Assembly (NCBI GenBank): GCA_964574815.1
Contig: CAZNPL010000067.1
Location: 1-16,761, forward strand
DNA length: 16,761 nt
Direction of reading: 5' to 3'
Source of the DNA: CAZNPL01 sp964574815
GTDB taxonomy: Bacteria; Planctomycetota; Phycisphaerae; UBA1845
Numbering within the stretch: position 1 is the first letter of the stretch; every line of letters begins with the position of its first letter. This document shows, in pieces, positions 7,292 to 16,309 of this stretch. Below the pieces are notes generated by a model, which saw nothing but the letters and a program-made list of their open reading frames with translations, had not been told where the DNA came from and searched no databases. A program made the translations under genes and the position numbers.

Positions 7292-10285
7292 TCAGAGCGG
7301 CGTTTCGGAAGCTGCGCGTCGTGATACGCCGCGGAGCGCGAGGCTGCCAACCGTGAGAATCAACAAGCTCATGACAACGAATCCCCATTCTGAGACGGCC
7401 GGTACGGCTTGTTGGGTGCACATTCTGGACGAGCCGACGAGCGTTTCGCCCTCGTTCGATGTTCCCCAACCACCGTTCATCCACTGAAAAGCGTCGCAAC
7501 GCCAGCGGAACTGCGATGGAGCGTTAATCTGCGATGGGTCTATCGTCATTTCGATCCGGTTGCCGTTGACGACCACGTTGCCCGTGCCGCCGCCGGGCAT
7601 GTCCCCGGTTATGTCCACCCAGCTTCCCCCGAAGGTGTCTCCGATCACCGCCCGCACGTTGAACTCGCTGCCGACGAATCCGTGCGGCTGGCCAGTGTAG
7701 AAGTCCCGGTCCGCGTCGATCAGCCAGAGAAACGTGATGTAGTCGTCAGGCAATGGCAAGGAAGTAGGGATAGCTCCTCGCGTCTCGATGGCGAAGGTCA
7801 GCACCCCGCCCTGCTGCACGATCTCACACGCGAGGATGTCAACGTGCGGGTCCGCAGCGGGAGCGCTGGGATCGTCGATATGGCCAATCAATCCGCTGTG
7901 GCAGCCCACGCCGGTGCAGGCGCCGCCGGCGCACTCGGTGCCGCTCCCGAGATACGTGCCGGATCCGTCTTCACACGCCCAGGGGTCCAGAAGCTCGCAA
8001 GTTCCGCCCGGCAGGCAACATGCGCCGGGGCACGCATCGGGTACGCAGTTGACAGAACAGGTCGAGCCCGGAGGCCCAGGCCAGTTGCCGCCCAGAGCTT
8101 GGCAGTCGTTCAGAGAGGTGCTTTCCACGCAGCCCAAGTCCGGCGGCACGCAGCAACACGCACCCGTGCACGTCACAGTTGCGCACTCGGAGCCAATCCC
8201 CTCATCCGGCCACCAGCCGCCCATGCCCGAGCAGGCATCCTCGGTAACATCCGCGACGCAGGACGCGTCCGGCATGCAGCAGGCACCCGTGCATGTCTGT
8301 CCCGTACAGTCGGTGCCGGCGCCAAGGTATGTACCTCCCTGGGCCGTGCAATCGCCGGGGAACACGGGGCTCGCGCAGCTACCGTCCGAGAAGCAGCACG
8401 CACCGGACTCTCCCGCGCAATCGGCGAACTCACACAGCGCACCCGCGAAGTGCCAAACTCCGCCTTGGGCATTACAGTCATCGTGACTCAATTCACTACA
8501 GCTCCCGTCGACGCCGCAGCAAGCGCCCGTACACATCAGATCAACACACAACGCATTCGGCCTGGCCTCGCCGCCCTGACCTTCACAGTCCTGAATGGAC
8601 ACGTCGTCGAGGCAGTCTCCGTTAGACAGGCAGCAGCCGCCGAGGCAGTCGGTGCTGGCACAATCCGTGTTCGGCCCGGCCCACCAACCGTCGCAAGCGG
8701 TACCGATGACCGAATCAACGCATGTCCCGTCAATTAGACAACACACACCGCTGCAATCCGATGTGCTGCACTGGGTCTCGAAGCCCATGTACGATCCGCC
8801 TATGTTCCAACAATTCTCTCGCCCCAGACCATCCTGGCATGAGCCGTCGATCTGGCAGCAGGCACCCGGGCAACTGGCACTGTCGCATAGTGAGGCAACG
8901 CCCTGATAGGTACCGTCGTCGATCTCGCAAGTCGCCTGACTGCTTCGCGGTTCACAAGCTCCATCGGCGAAGCAGCACGCGCCGCAGGCGACGGTTTGGC
9001 AATCCGTGCTATTGCCGGCGTAGAATCCGCCTTGCGACCAGCAATCGGCGCGGAATACCGGCCCGACACAGCTTCCGTCCGGCAGACAACAAGCACCGGA
9101 TTCCTGCGAACAATCGAACCACTCGCACAGCGAGCCGGGCCCCATGAACTGCCCGGACTGAGCGGCACATTCGTTGATCGTCAATGATGCGGCGCAGGTT
9201 CCGTCCAGGAAGCAGCATGCGCCCGTGCACGTCTCTGTTGCGCAGGAAGTGTACAGGCCGCGATAGTCTGCTCCTTGGCTTTCACAGTCGTTGATGGTCA
9301 ACCCGTCAACGCAGCTCCCGTCGGGCAGGCAGCACGCGGCGTCCAGGCAGTTCACATCGGCGCAGAGCACGCCTTCTCCCGCGAACTGGTTTCCATTATT
9401 CCAGCAGTTATCGCGCGGCCAGGCGTCTTCGCAGGTGCCGTCGCGCAGGCAGCAAGCTCCGGTGCATTCCGTCGTCGCGCACTGGGTTGCGTAGCCCATG
9501 TACGATCCATTCATAGCCCAGCAATCGTCGCGGGCGAGTCCGTCCTGGCAAGATGCGTCGCCCAGGCAGCACGCCCCGGGGCAGGAAGCGCTGCCGCAGA
9601 TCGTGCCATTGCCCTGATAAGCCCCGCCGTCGTTGAGGCAGGCCTGCTCATCCACACGTAGTTCGCAGGCCCCATCCGGGAAGCAGCATGCCCCAACCGC
9701 CTGACCGACGATTGTCACGCTATCGAATCCCTGCCCATCGGCGGGTTCGCCGGCACCGGCCGAGAAATCGACTCTGGCAATGTCGTATGCGTCAGAAAGC
9801 AGAGCGATATAGCTCCAGTCATCCTGCCTGAACTCCGTGAACTCGGCCAGGAGGCCTCCTTGAGAATCAAAGACTGAGATGTCGGTGTGTCCACCATCGG
9901 GGTTTATGCTTGCTATCCACAACGACAGCCCCCGAACTGGGGTGGGAAACGTGAACGTCCATTGACTATACGGAGACCCAGACCCGCCGTATGTAACCTC
10001 GGCACAGAAATCACCTATGGCGGGTTCGCCGTGCGCGTCGACGGATGCCCAGGCTACCAAGGGCGGAGGTGCCGATACCAGGAGTGCGGGCGCGTATTGA
10101 TCATCAATGACTTCACCCTGGGACAGGTCGTCAAAGTCGATCGAGGTTACTGGCAGACCAACGATTGCCGTGTTAAAAGCCGACTCGTTGCCGCTATAGT
10201 TCGTAATCGTGGCTTCGGCATCCCCGGTCTGAAGCCAGACAAAGAACGCAACCGTAGCGATGAAATGAGTCCATTGGCGATGCAT
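7292..10285 (-). CDS. Secreted Cys-rich repeat protein with IPTL-CTERM-like tag
   Basis: A 997-residue exported protein. Residues 1-25 form a signal peptide (HFIATVAFFVWLQ, then likely cleavage after a small-residue stretch). Residues about 30-197 are a beta-sandwich-like domain with WTFTFPTPVRGLSLW. Residues 198-791 are fifteen tandem units of about 36-46 residues, each starting GACC or similar, with the pattern CC-x5-C-x7/10-C and then C-x4/6-C, probably disulphide-bonded. Residues about 792-960 form another beta-rich domain (DDYITFLWLIDADRDFYTG). The C-terminus VPAVSEWG, a hydrophobic helix and arginines match the IPTL-CTERM type of sorting signal, so the protein is probably processed to the cell surface. 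The start was placed at ATG 10285, which has GGAGGAG 6 bases upstream and directly precedes the signal peptide. It is divergent from the sigma/kinase pair. An adhesive, structural or binding surface role is inference. Confidence 0.88.
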   Translation of the reverse strand: MHRQWTHFIATVAFFVWLQTGDAEATITNYSGNESAFNTAIVGLPVTSIDFDDLSQGEVIDDQYAPALLVSAPPPLVAWASVDAHGEPAIGDFCAEVTYGGSGSPYSQWTFTFPTPVRGLSLWIASINPDGGHTDISVFDSQGGLLAEFTEFRQDDWSYIALLSDAYDIARVDFSAGAGEPADGQGFDSVTIVGQAVGACCFPDGACELRVDEQACLNDGGAYQGNGTICGSASCPGACCLGDASCQDGLARDDCWAMNGSYMGYATQCATTECTGACCLRDGTCEDAWPRDNCWNNGNQFAGEGVLCADVNCLDAACCLPDGSCVDGLTINDCESQGADYRGLYTSCATETCTGACCFLDGTCAASLTINECAAQSGQFMGPGSLCEWFDCSQESGACCLPDGSCVGPVFRADCWSQGGFYAGNSTDCQTVACGACCFADGACEPRSSQATCEIDDGTYQGVASLCDSASCPGACCQIDGSCQDGLGRENCWNIGGSYMGFETQCSTSDCSGVCCLIDGTCVDSVIGTACDGWWAGPNTDCASTDCLGGCCLSNGDCLDDVSIQDCEGQGGEARPNALCVDLMCTGACCGVDGSCSELSHDDCNAQGGVWHFAGALCEFADCAGESGACCFSDGSCASPVFPGDCTAQGGTYLGAGTDCTGQTCTGACCMPDASCVADVTEDACSGMGGWWPDEGIGSECATVTCTGACCCVPPDLGCVESTSLNDCQALGGNWPGPPGSTCSVNCVPDACPGACCLPGGTCELLDPWACEDGSGTYLGSGTECAGGACTGVGCHSGLIGHIDDPSAPAADPHVDILACEIVQQGGVLTFAIETRGAIPTSLPLPDDYITFLWLIDADRDFYTGQPHGFVGSEFNVRAVIGDTFGGSWVDITGDMPGGGTGNVVVNGNRIEMTIDPSQINAPSQFRWRCDAFQWMNGGWGTSNEGETLVGSSRMCTQQAVPAVSEWGFVVMSLLILTVGSLALRGVSRRAASETPL
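7913..9694 (-). repeat. Fifteen in-gene Cys-rich repeats, including a duplicated six-unit block
   Basis: Coding repeats of about 115 bases inside the Cys-rich gene. Units 1-6 (9694-8984) correspond in order to units 7-12 (8983-8288), and units 13-15 (8287-7913) follow. By hand alignment unit 1 and unit 7 share 23 of 39 residues, units 2 and 8 share 24 of 39 and units 6 and 12 share 22 of 38, whereas adjacent units 1 and 2 share only 13 of 39. The extra ES before GACC follows both unit 5 and unit 11. Confidence 0.8.
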
Positions 10286-10327
10286 CCTCCGCTCCTCCAA
10301 CTGTCGTTTCCGTTGGTTTCGAAACGC

Positions 10328-10348
10328 ACCGCGGTTCCGAGCCGCGGT
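10328..10348. promoter_or_regulatory. Perfect inverted repeat in the divergent promoter region
   Basis: ACCGCGG and CCGCGGT around a 7-base spacer (TTCCGAG), 42 bases upstream of the start of the Cys-rich gene and about 190 bases before the TATAAT of the sigma factor gene. It may be an operator or a hairpin in the 5' leader of the Cys-rich gene. Its GC-rich composition makes a chance palindrome quite possible. Confidence 0.3.
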
Positions 10349-10535
10349 AACATCGTAGGTCATGGTCACTGGCCTCAAGGCCGTGCCGGCGGCTCCTTAT
10401 GACAACGTTCCGTGGCTGACCGCTCGGGCGGGATCGGGGACCGTGCGTCGGGCGGCGGACCGCGTCTCAGTAGTTAGGGCGGAGCGGCGCGGCCAACCTT
10501 CACGCGCCGGGCGCCGATTTTTTCCGTCGATGCGG

Positions 10536-10541
10536 TATAAT
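10536..10541 (+). promoter_or_regulatory. -10 element of the sigma factor gene
   Basis: A perfect TATAAT in GC-rich sequence, 48 bases before the chosen ATG. At the expected distance upstream there is no good TTGACA match, only a T-run (10518-10523), so the -35 element is absent or divergent. Confidence 0.5.
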
Positions 10542-10589
10542 GGGGCTTCGTCGGAATCGCTTGGCGACGAACGGTCAGGAACGAGGCAA

Positions 10590-11207
10590 ATGGACGGGGC
10601 CGAAGCTTCAGCGCTGATCTCACGAGCAAAGGGCGGAGATGGGCAGGCGCTCTGCGCGCTTCTGAACGAGCGCGGTTGCCGCCTCGAACGGTATATCGAC
10701 CGGCAGATCCCCGCAACATGCAGGGGCTCCGTGGAAGCCCAGGACGTGCTCCAGGTGACCTACATCGAGGCGTTCCTTCGGCTCGCGCCATTCAAGGGCG
10801 CGGAGATGCCGACGCTTGAAGCTTGGCTTTACCGGGCCGCGAAGCACAACCTGCTCGACGCCTTGCGAGCCCTGGGCGCCGACAAGCGCCCGCCACCGGG
10901 CCGGCGGATGCGAAGCGGGCCTGCGGACGACAGCCACACAACCCTGCTGCTCACGATTGCAGCGCCCGGCACCACGCCGACGCGGAACGCCACCCGCAAC
11001 GAGGTGAAGGAATACGTCGAGCGAGCGCTCACGTGCCTCCCGCCGCTCTATCGTGAGGTCGTGGAACGGTACGACTTGAACGGTCAGCCGATCGGCGAGG
11101 TCGCCAAGGCCATGCACAAGAGCCCCGGTGCCGTCCATATGATTCGCGCCCGGGCTCACGAGCGGCTTAGAGAGATACTCGGGGGGCCGGCCGCGACCCT
11201 GCTCTGA
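10590..11207 (+). CDS. ECF-type RNA polymerase sigma factor
   Basis: A 205-residue sigma70-family protein with only regions 2 and 4, as in ECF sigma factors. Region 2 covers about 10-95, with the core-binding helix AQDVLQVTYIEAFLRL and the -10-contacting LEAWLYRAAKHNLLDALR. The linker is GC-rich and variable (KRPPPGRRM). Region 4 covers about 140-200, with LPPLYREVVERYDLNGQPIG and the helix-turn-helix AKAMHKSPGAVHMIRARAHE. The start at ATG 10590 has AGGA and GAGG just upstream and lies 48 bases after a TATAAT. The Ser/Thr kinase gene follows within about 55 bases, and such ECF/kinase pairs are common in planctomycetes, where the kinase is thought to control the sigma factor in place of a classical anti-sigma factor. 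No anti-sigma gene is present. Targets are unknown; the divergent Cys-rich protein gene is a positional candidate only. Confidence 0.92.
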   Translation: MDGAEASALISRAKGGDGQALCALLNERGCRLERYIDRQIPATCRGSVEAQDVLQVTYIEAFLRLAPFKGAEMPTLEAWLYRAAKHNLLDALRALGADKRPPPGRRMRSGPADDSHTTLLLTIAAPGTTPTRNATRNEVKEYVERALTCLPPLYREVVERYDLNGQPIGEVAKAMHKSPGAVHMIRARAHERLREILGGPAATLL

Positions 11208-11260
11208 TCGGCGTGTATGTGCGGCGACTTTTCGCGCCTTATCGCGGGGGTGGCTCGTTC

Positions 11261-13861
11261 ATGACTACACCGCGACCAGATGAAGACTCCGGCGGACCGC
11301 CGACCGATCACGGACAACTCATCGAGTTCGCACGCGACCAGGCTGCCGCCGCCGCCAAGCCGCCCGCAGTTGATGACCCGCGGCAACCCCCCAGAGGCTG
11401 CTTCCCAGGTTACCTGCTCATCGACGAAATTCACCGCGGCGGCCAGAGCGTCGTTTACGAGGCCGTCGACGAGCGGACGCAGGAGCCTGTCGCCCTGAAG
11501 GTCATGCTCGAAGGGCTGTTCGCCGGGACGGAAGCGCGGGCCAGGTTTCGGCGAGAGGCGCGGCTGCTTCAGGAAATCAATCATCCGAACATCGTGCGGG
11601 TCCGTGACAGCGGCGAAGCCGACGGGCACTGCTACATCGTTCAGGACCTGGTTGTAGGGCTGACCCTCGATGCCTTCGTCAAGGAGCGGCAACTGGGTTT
11701 GCGGGCCATCCTGGCGCTGTTCGCGAAAGTTTGCGACGCCGTTCACGAAGCCCATTTACGCACAATCATCCATCGCGATCTCAAGCCCAGCAACATTCGC
11801 GTGACCGAAGACGGAGAGCCGGTCATCCTCGACTTCGGTTTGGCCAAGGCCCTCGGCGAGTCGGATGCCGGAGAAGCACAGTCCGTCAACACGGTCACCG
11901 GCAGGTTCATGGGCTCCGTGCCGTGGACGAGTCCCGAGCAAGTGCAGGGCGGCAGCATCCGGGCCGACGTGCGGACAGACGTTTACGCCTTGGGGGTGAT
12001 CCTCTTTCATCTGCTCACCGGCCGATTCCCATACGGCGTCCATGGCACCCCTCATGAAACGATGGACAACATCGTCTCTGCGGAGCCGACGCGGCCCGGC
12101 GCCGTCCGCACCGACCTCGACGACGAGATTGACACCATCGTCCTGAAGTGCCTTCAGAAGGACCCGATGCAGCGTTATCAAAGCGCGGCCGCTCTGGCAG
12201 AGGACCTGCGCCGCTACCTGGCCGGCCAGCCCATCGCGGCCAAGGGTGACAGCCCGTGGTATCGCTGGCGGAAGTTCTGCCGGCGGCGACGCGGATTGGT
12301 TGTTGCCGTCGGGTTGCTGTTCGGGGCAGCCGTGGCTTTCGGTCCGCTGATGCTGATCTTGTACGCTCAACAGGTGCAGGCCACGCGGCGAGCGCAATTG
12401 GCCGAACACCGCGCCCGTGAGGCCATCGAGTACCTGATCACCGACGTGAGCAACGCCCTGATGCGTTTCTACGGGGCCAATCAGGTCCGGCGTGACATCC
12501 TGCAGAACGCGTACGACAGATTGCGGGCGTTGATCGAACAGCGCGGCGAGGACCCGATTCTCCTGGCCGACCAGGCTGAGACGCTTTCGCAGCTTGGCGG
12601 ACTTGCCCTCGGTCTCGGGCGGCTCGATGAGGCCGAACAGCATCTCGAAGAGGCTCTGTCGATTCATGAGGCGCTCCTGGCCGGAGAGCAGACCGACCCG
12701 GACATCCGCGCGCATTATTCGATCAACCTCGTTCGCCTGGGCAACCTCGCCCAGAGCCAAGGCCAAGAGGATCTCGAGTTTGATTATTACGAACGCGCCT
12801 TGCGCATTGATGAGGACTTGCACGCCCGGCACCCCGACAATCGATACTACGCGGACAACCTGACTTGGAGCTACGAACGAGTAGGCGTGATGCTGATGAA
12901 TCGAGGCGAACTCGGCCGGGCGGCGGACCTGTTCAGCAAACGGCTCGACCTGACCACGCGGCTTGTCGCCAGCGACCCCGAGGACAATATCGCCGTGCTT
13001 GGCCTGTGTTCCGCCAACTTTCTGATGTCCAGGCTGGCGGACAAGCGCGGGGATCCGGCCAGCGCGCTGGCCTACTCCCGGGCATGGCTGGCCGCGGTAG
13101 AAAGACTGCTGGAGCTGGAGCCGGACAACCCCAAGGTGCGCGATGCGCTGTCGTTTGCCTGGCTGAACACGGGCCGGCTGCTTAAGGATGCATCGCGGCC
13201 CGACGAGGCGCGGCAGGCCTTCGAACACGCCCTACAGGTCGCCGAGCAACTGGTCGCGATCGCGCCAAGCGACGGTCAGTTTCACGAACGCCGGATCAAT
13301 GCCCTGATGCACTTCGGCCGGTTGGCGCTAACTCAGGGCGACATCGATCAGGCCCATGAGTGGTTTGAACGGGCCTTCACCGCAGCCGAAGAGGGAACGA
13401 AGGCCGCTCCGCAGTCGATCCCGGTGGCCCAACTATTCGCGAATGCCTACCGGGGCATCCTGTCTACCGCTCCGGAAGAAGGCGACAGCGGTTCCGTTTC
13501 GCCGGCAAAGGCGAAGGAGTCGTTGATGTCGCTTGTCCAACGCTCGGAAGGACGACTTGAGATGCTGATCAGGATATCGTCCCGACTGATGGGCAGCGAT
13601 CCGGATTTTGAAACGGCTCCTTCGGAAGCGTTGGAGGTGGCCGAGCTGGCGGCTCGCGCATCCGGCGGCCAAACCGCGGAACCGCTTTGGGTACTTGCAC
13701 TGGCGGTGTACGCAAACGGCGACGCGAAGCGGGCCCGCGAGATTCTTGACCAAGCTGAGGCGGCACTGAAAGGCGACGACCAGAAGATGCGCCGCCGTAT
13801 CGCGGAGCTTCGACAGGCCTGGGGAGCGGCTGCGGCGCCTCCGTCGAGTAGCGATGACTAA
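11261..13861 (+). CDS. Transmembrane Ser/Thr protein kinase with TPR domain
   Basis: PknB-type kinase of 866 residues. The kinase domain (about 50-325) keeps the catalytic features: glycine loop IHRGGQSVVYEA (58-67), Lys80 (VALKVM), Glu99 (FRREARLL), HRD (171-173, HRDLKPSN), DFG (191-193, ILDFGLAKA), SPE (224-226) and the DVYALGVILFHLLTG helix. A juxtamembrane basic patch (RWRKFCRRRRG) precedes a single membrane helix at about 345-368. The remaining 490 residues contain at least six TPR units (for example LSQLGGLALGLGRLDEAEQH and NTGRLLKDASRPDEARQAFE), a protein-protein sensing surface likely outside the cytoplasm. ATG 11261 is preferred over the in-frame GTG 11213, because a G-rich stretch (GGGGGTGG) lies about 8 bases upstream and the kinase fold begins well downstream; this choice is moderate. 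Co-transcribed with the ECF sigma factor, which is its likely partner. Confidence 0.92.
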   Translation: MTTPRPDEDSGGPPTDHGQLIEFARDQAAAAAKPPAVDDPRQPPRGCFPGYLLIDEIHRGGQSVVYEAVDERTQEPVALKVMLEGLFAGTEARARFRREARLLQEINHPNIVRVRDSGEADGHCYIVQDLVVGLTLDAFVKERQLGLRAILALFAKVCDAVHEAHLRTIIHRDLKPSNIRVTEDGEPVILDFGLAKALGESDAGEAQSVNTVTGRFMGSVPWTSPEQVQGGSIRADVRTDVYALGVILFHLLTGRFPYGVHGTPHETMDNIVSAEPTRPGAVRTDLDDEIDTIVLKCLQKDPMQRYQSAAALAEDLRRYLAGQPIAAKGDSPWYRWRKFCRRRRGLVVAVGLLFGAAVAFGPLMLILYAQQVQATRRAQLAEHRAREAIEYLITDVSNALMRFYGANQVRRDILQNAYDRLRALIEQRGEDPILLADQAETLSQLGGLALGLGRLDEAEQHLEEALSIHEALLAGEQTDPDIRAHYSINLVRLGNLAQSQGQEDLEFDYYERALRIDEDLHARHPDNRYYADNLTWSYERVGVMLMNRGELGRAADLFSKRLDLTTRLVASDPEDNIAVLGLCSANFLMSRLADKRGDPASALAYSRAWLAAVERLLELEPDNPKVRDALSFAWLNTGRLLKDASRPDEARQAFEHALQVAEQLVAIAPSDGQFHERRINALMHFGRLALTQGDIDQAHEWFERAFTAAEEGTKAAPQSIPVAQLFANAYRGILSTAPEEGDSGSVSPAKAKESLMSLVQRSEGRLEMLIRISSRLMGSDPDFETAPSEALEVAELAARASGGQTAEPLWVLALAVYANGDAKRAREILDQAEAALKGDDQKMRRRIAELRQAWGAAAAPPSSSDD

Positions 13862-14271
13862 CTCCAAGCGGGATCAGTTGGCGAATCGCGGGTCGGAGCG
13901 TTTGGGCCGTGCGGTCGTGTCCGGGGCGGCATGCGGCGAAAGTAGCATGACAGACAGTCGGCGGCGGGGCCGGGGCAACGGCACCGCCGTCCGCAGCCGT
14001 GGCAAGGGCAATCGGCGGAGCCACGCTGGGCGGTCCGCGGAGAACCTGTGAGCGCGGTTGGATCCTGCATCTGCCGCGATCCGCTTTGCCTGCGGCTCGA
14101 AACCGGACGCCACGAAGCGGAAAAAGGAGTGCGGCGCGTGTAAGCTGCCTCCGGTTTTACGCCCTAATCCGTAGGACGTGGTCACGCTGCGCCTTCGGCG
14201 GCTCGCGGCGAGAGCGCCGCAAGCTTGTAAAATGTCTGAACGAACTCGGCTGGCCCTGTGCTCACCGGTGC

Positions 14272-14300
14272 TTTCAACGGCCGGTTCCGATTGCTACAAT
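14272..14300 (+). promoter_or_regulatory. Candidate promoter of the metalloprotease gene
   Basis: TTTCAA (14272-14277), 17 bases, then TACAAT (14295-14300). The -10 matches 5 of 6 and the -35 only 3 of 6. The distance to the start codon is 49 bases, leaving a leader of about 40 bases. Confidence 0.4.
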
Positions 14301-14338
14301 GCTCTCAAAATCAAGATCCGGCTCGCAGGTGGATCCGT

Positions 14339-14343
14339 GGAGG
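14339..14343 (+). promoter_or_regulatory. Shine-Dalgarno site deciding the metalloprotease start
   Basis: GGAGG 6 bases before ATG 14350. It overrides the much longer upstream frame from 13999. Confidence 0.7.
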
Positions 14344-14349
14344 TGTAAC

Positions 14350-16305
14350 ATGGTCTGGGACGTGGGCTCGCACGCGTGTTCGACTGGGGCTGATGTCGCG
14401 CGACACTCTGGAACGCCGGACGGCCACGGGCCGCTTCGGGGCTCTTGTAGCCGGAGGCTACTCTGCTCCGCGATCATTCTCGCGCTCACCGCCTGGCCTG
14501 CGATGGCGCTCGGCGACGGTGTGGACCAGTTCACAAGCCGGCAAAACCAGCATGCGATTCGCATAGTGAATGATCAGGCCCCTGCGGGGCCCGCCGTCGC
14601 GCAGCATTCGTCTCCGGCCAGCGCAACGCCTACGCCGCCCGACGACCCGTTTGTAATTGCGAACGACTTCCTCGCCCGCCACGTCCATGAACTTGGCGTC
14701 CAGGACCCGGCAGTTGAGTTGTCTCCCTATGCGTCTACGTCAGATCGAGTCGGGATGCAGCATGTTCGGTATCACCAGATGCACGGCGGTGTGCCCGTGT
14801 TCGGCTCCGAGGTGCTCGTTCACCTCGACTCGAACGGCAACGTACGGAGCGCCAACGGGCGCGTGGCGTTGAATATCGCCGTGGACACGAACGGCCAGGT
14901 TGTAGAGGCCGAGGCGATACGCCTTGCGAAGCAGCACTGGGCCGACCAGTTTGGAGAAGAAGAGCCGGAGGTGGTCAGGGCCAAGCTCTACGTGTTCAAC
15001 CCGGGGCTCTACGGCGAGCGCGGGCAGGGAGCGTATTATTTGGCCTGGGAAGTGCACCTGGCTTTGCCCGAATCGAGACTTGATGAGTTGTTTTACGTTG
15101 ACGCGCATACAGGCGCACTGCTTCATCAGCACACCGGCCTACGAACGGCAGACAATCCCCATCCTGTTGACCGGTCTATTTGGGACTGCTCTCTCGCTGA
15201 TGTTGGCCCATCCGGATGCGGTAGAAATTATTCTTATCACGTGGTCTACACAGATTTTTGGTACACTTTCGGCTGCTCCGAAGGCAACTGCCCCCGCGGA
15301 CCAAACCCATTCGATCCTCCCTACGCAGGAACCACCGATACGGACGACCTTTATTATCTCTTGGGCCACATCCACGACTACCTTTGGCTGAAGTTCGAAA
15401 GGAGCGGAGGCAACGGCCGCGGTGGCATCAGCGATGGCGTAACCAGTGTGGTTACTCACGGGCCTTTTTCTCGAACAAATGGCTGGACCTATCTCGATGC
15501 GATCGGCAACTCTTGTGAGCCAGTGGCAGGGTTCGGGTATCACAACGTCCAATTCTGCCTGGGGGCGATCGTGACAGACCTGGTTGCCCACGAGTATGGC
15601 CACAGCCTCACCTACTACCTGAGCTTCAATCCTGACAACACGTGGAACAGCATGGTCTACTACGGCGAAACCGGGGCGTTGACAGAGAACATGTCCGACA
15701 TCCTCGGCGAAGGCGTCGAGAACTGGCTCCACGGTGAAAATGACTGGATCTTTGTTGTTGAACCGCACCTGGGCGGACCATACCGCGATCTGGCCGATCC
15801 CAAGAGCATCCCGCGCGATCCCCCGTATCCCGATCGCTTTCACGATCCTGATTTCTACTGCGGCACGATCGACAACGGCGGGCTCCATATCAACGCCGGC
15901 GTGATGAACAAGGCCTCGTACCTCGTGGCCATGGGCGGCTCGTTTAACGGCTGCACCGTTGAGGGTCTCGGCCTGGAGAAAATGCTTCAGATCTGGTACC
16001 GAGCGGTGGCCTATTACTACACGCCGACGTCCACGTTCAACGACGCGTACTATGCGTTGATCGACGCGTGCAACGATCTGTACGGCCCGGCGGACTGTGC
16101 GGAGGTTGTCAAGGCGCTCCAGTCTGTTGAGATCGATCAGCCCGGGACGTGCAGCGGCCTGCCCGGGGAGCCGCCGGCTTGCGCGGGCTCGACCCCCGGC
16201 ACGCCCGTCCCCACTGTTTCCGAGTGGGGCATGGTTCTCTTCGCGCTGCTCATCCTCACGGGCGGTACTCTAGTGTTTCGACGGCACATGGCTCTCGGTG
16301 CGTAG
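14350..16305 (+). CDS. Secreted thermolysin-like (M4) metalloprotease with IPTL-CTERM-like tag
   Basis: Exported zinc protease of 651 residues. A long N-region with RR leads to a signal-peptide core LLCSAIILALTAWPAMALG (about 37-55). The propeptide (about 90-270) contains an FTP-like segment (MQHVRYHQMHGGVPVFGSEV) and a PepSY-like segment ending in DAHTGALLHQHTG. The catalytic domain has HEYGH (His414 and His418 bind zinc, Glu415 is catalytic), third ligand Glu446 in GALTENMSDILGEG, and the thermolysin-type catalytic His513 in DNGGLHINAGVMNKASYL. The spacing between HEYGH and the third ligand is about eight residues longer than in thermolysin. The C-terminus VPTVSEWG, a hydrophobic helix and FRR is the same type of sorting tag as in the Cys-rich protein. 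It probably acts as a cell-surface or released protease after propeptide removal; its substrate is unknown. Confidence 0.93.
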   Translation: MVWDVGSHACSTGADVARHSGTPDGHGPLRGSCSRRLLCSAIILALTAWPAMALGDGVDQFTSRQNQHAIRIVNDQAPAGPAVAQHSSPASATPTPPDDPFVIANDFLARHVHELGVQDPAVELSPYASTSDRVGMQHVRYHQMHGGVPVFGSEVLVHLDSNGNVRSANGRVALNIAVDTNGQVVEAEAIRLAKQHWADQFGEEEPEVVRAKLYVFNPGLYGERGQGAYYLAWEVHLALPESRLDELFYVDAHTGALLHQHTGLRTADNPHPVDRSIWDCSLADVGPSGCGRNYSYHVVYTDFWYTFGCSEGNCPRGPNPFDPPYAGTTDTDDLYYLLGHIHDYLWLKFERSGGNGRGGISDGVTSVVTHGPFSRTNGWTYLDAIGNSCEPVAGFGYHNVQFCLGAIVTDLVAHEYGHSLTYYLSFNPDNTWNSMVYYGETGALTENMSDILGEGVENWLHGENDWIFVVEPHLGGPYRDLADPKSIPRDPPYPDRFHDPDFYCGTIDNGGLHINAGVMNKASYLVAMGGSFNGCTVEGLGLEKMLQIWYRAVAYYYTPTSTFNDAYYALIDACNDLYGPADCAEVVKALQSVEIDQPGTCSGLPGEPPACAGSTPGTPVPTVSEWGMVLFALLILTGGTLVFRRHMALGA

Positions 16306-16309
16306 CACC

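Larger units (their letters stand above)
13862..14349. other. Intergenic region before the metalloprotease
   Basis: No convincing gene in 488 bases. The open frames are Arg/Gly/Ser-rich and continue into the known genes out of register. A perfect hairpin GCGGCG-AGAG-CGCCGC lies at 14205-14220 and is followed by a short AT-rich patch (AAGCTTGTAAAATG). It could help to end the sigma/kinase transcript, but there is no true U-run. Confidence 0.45.

Noticed and set aside
7409..8737. A 442-codon plus-strand frame opposite the Cys-rich gene
   Set aside because: Ala/Arg/His/Val-rich translation without a domain, mirroring the codon bias and repeats of the real minus-strand gene.
11756..13228. A 490-codon minus-strand frame opposite the kinase
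   Set aside because: It overlaps the clear kinase and TPR coding sequence and has no recognisable motif; long antisense frames are common in GC-rich genes.
13999..14349. Upstream extension of the metalloprotease frame
   Set aside because: The 117 extra residues precede a clear Shine-Dalgarno site, start codon and signal peptide and look like non-coding composition.
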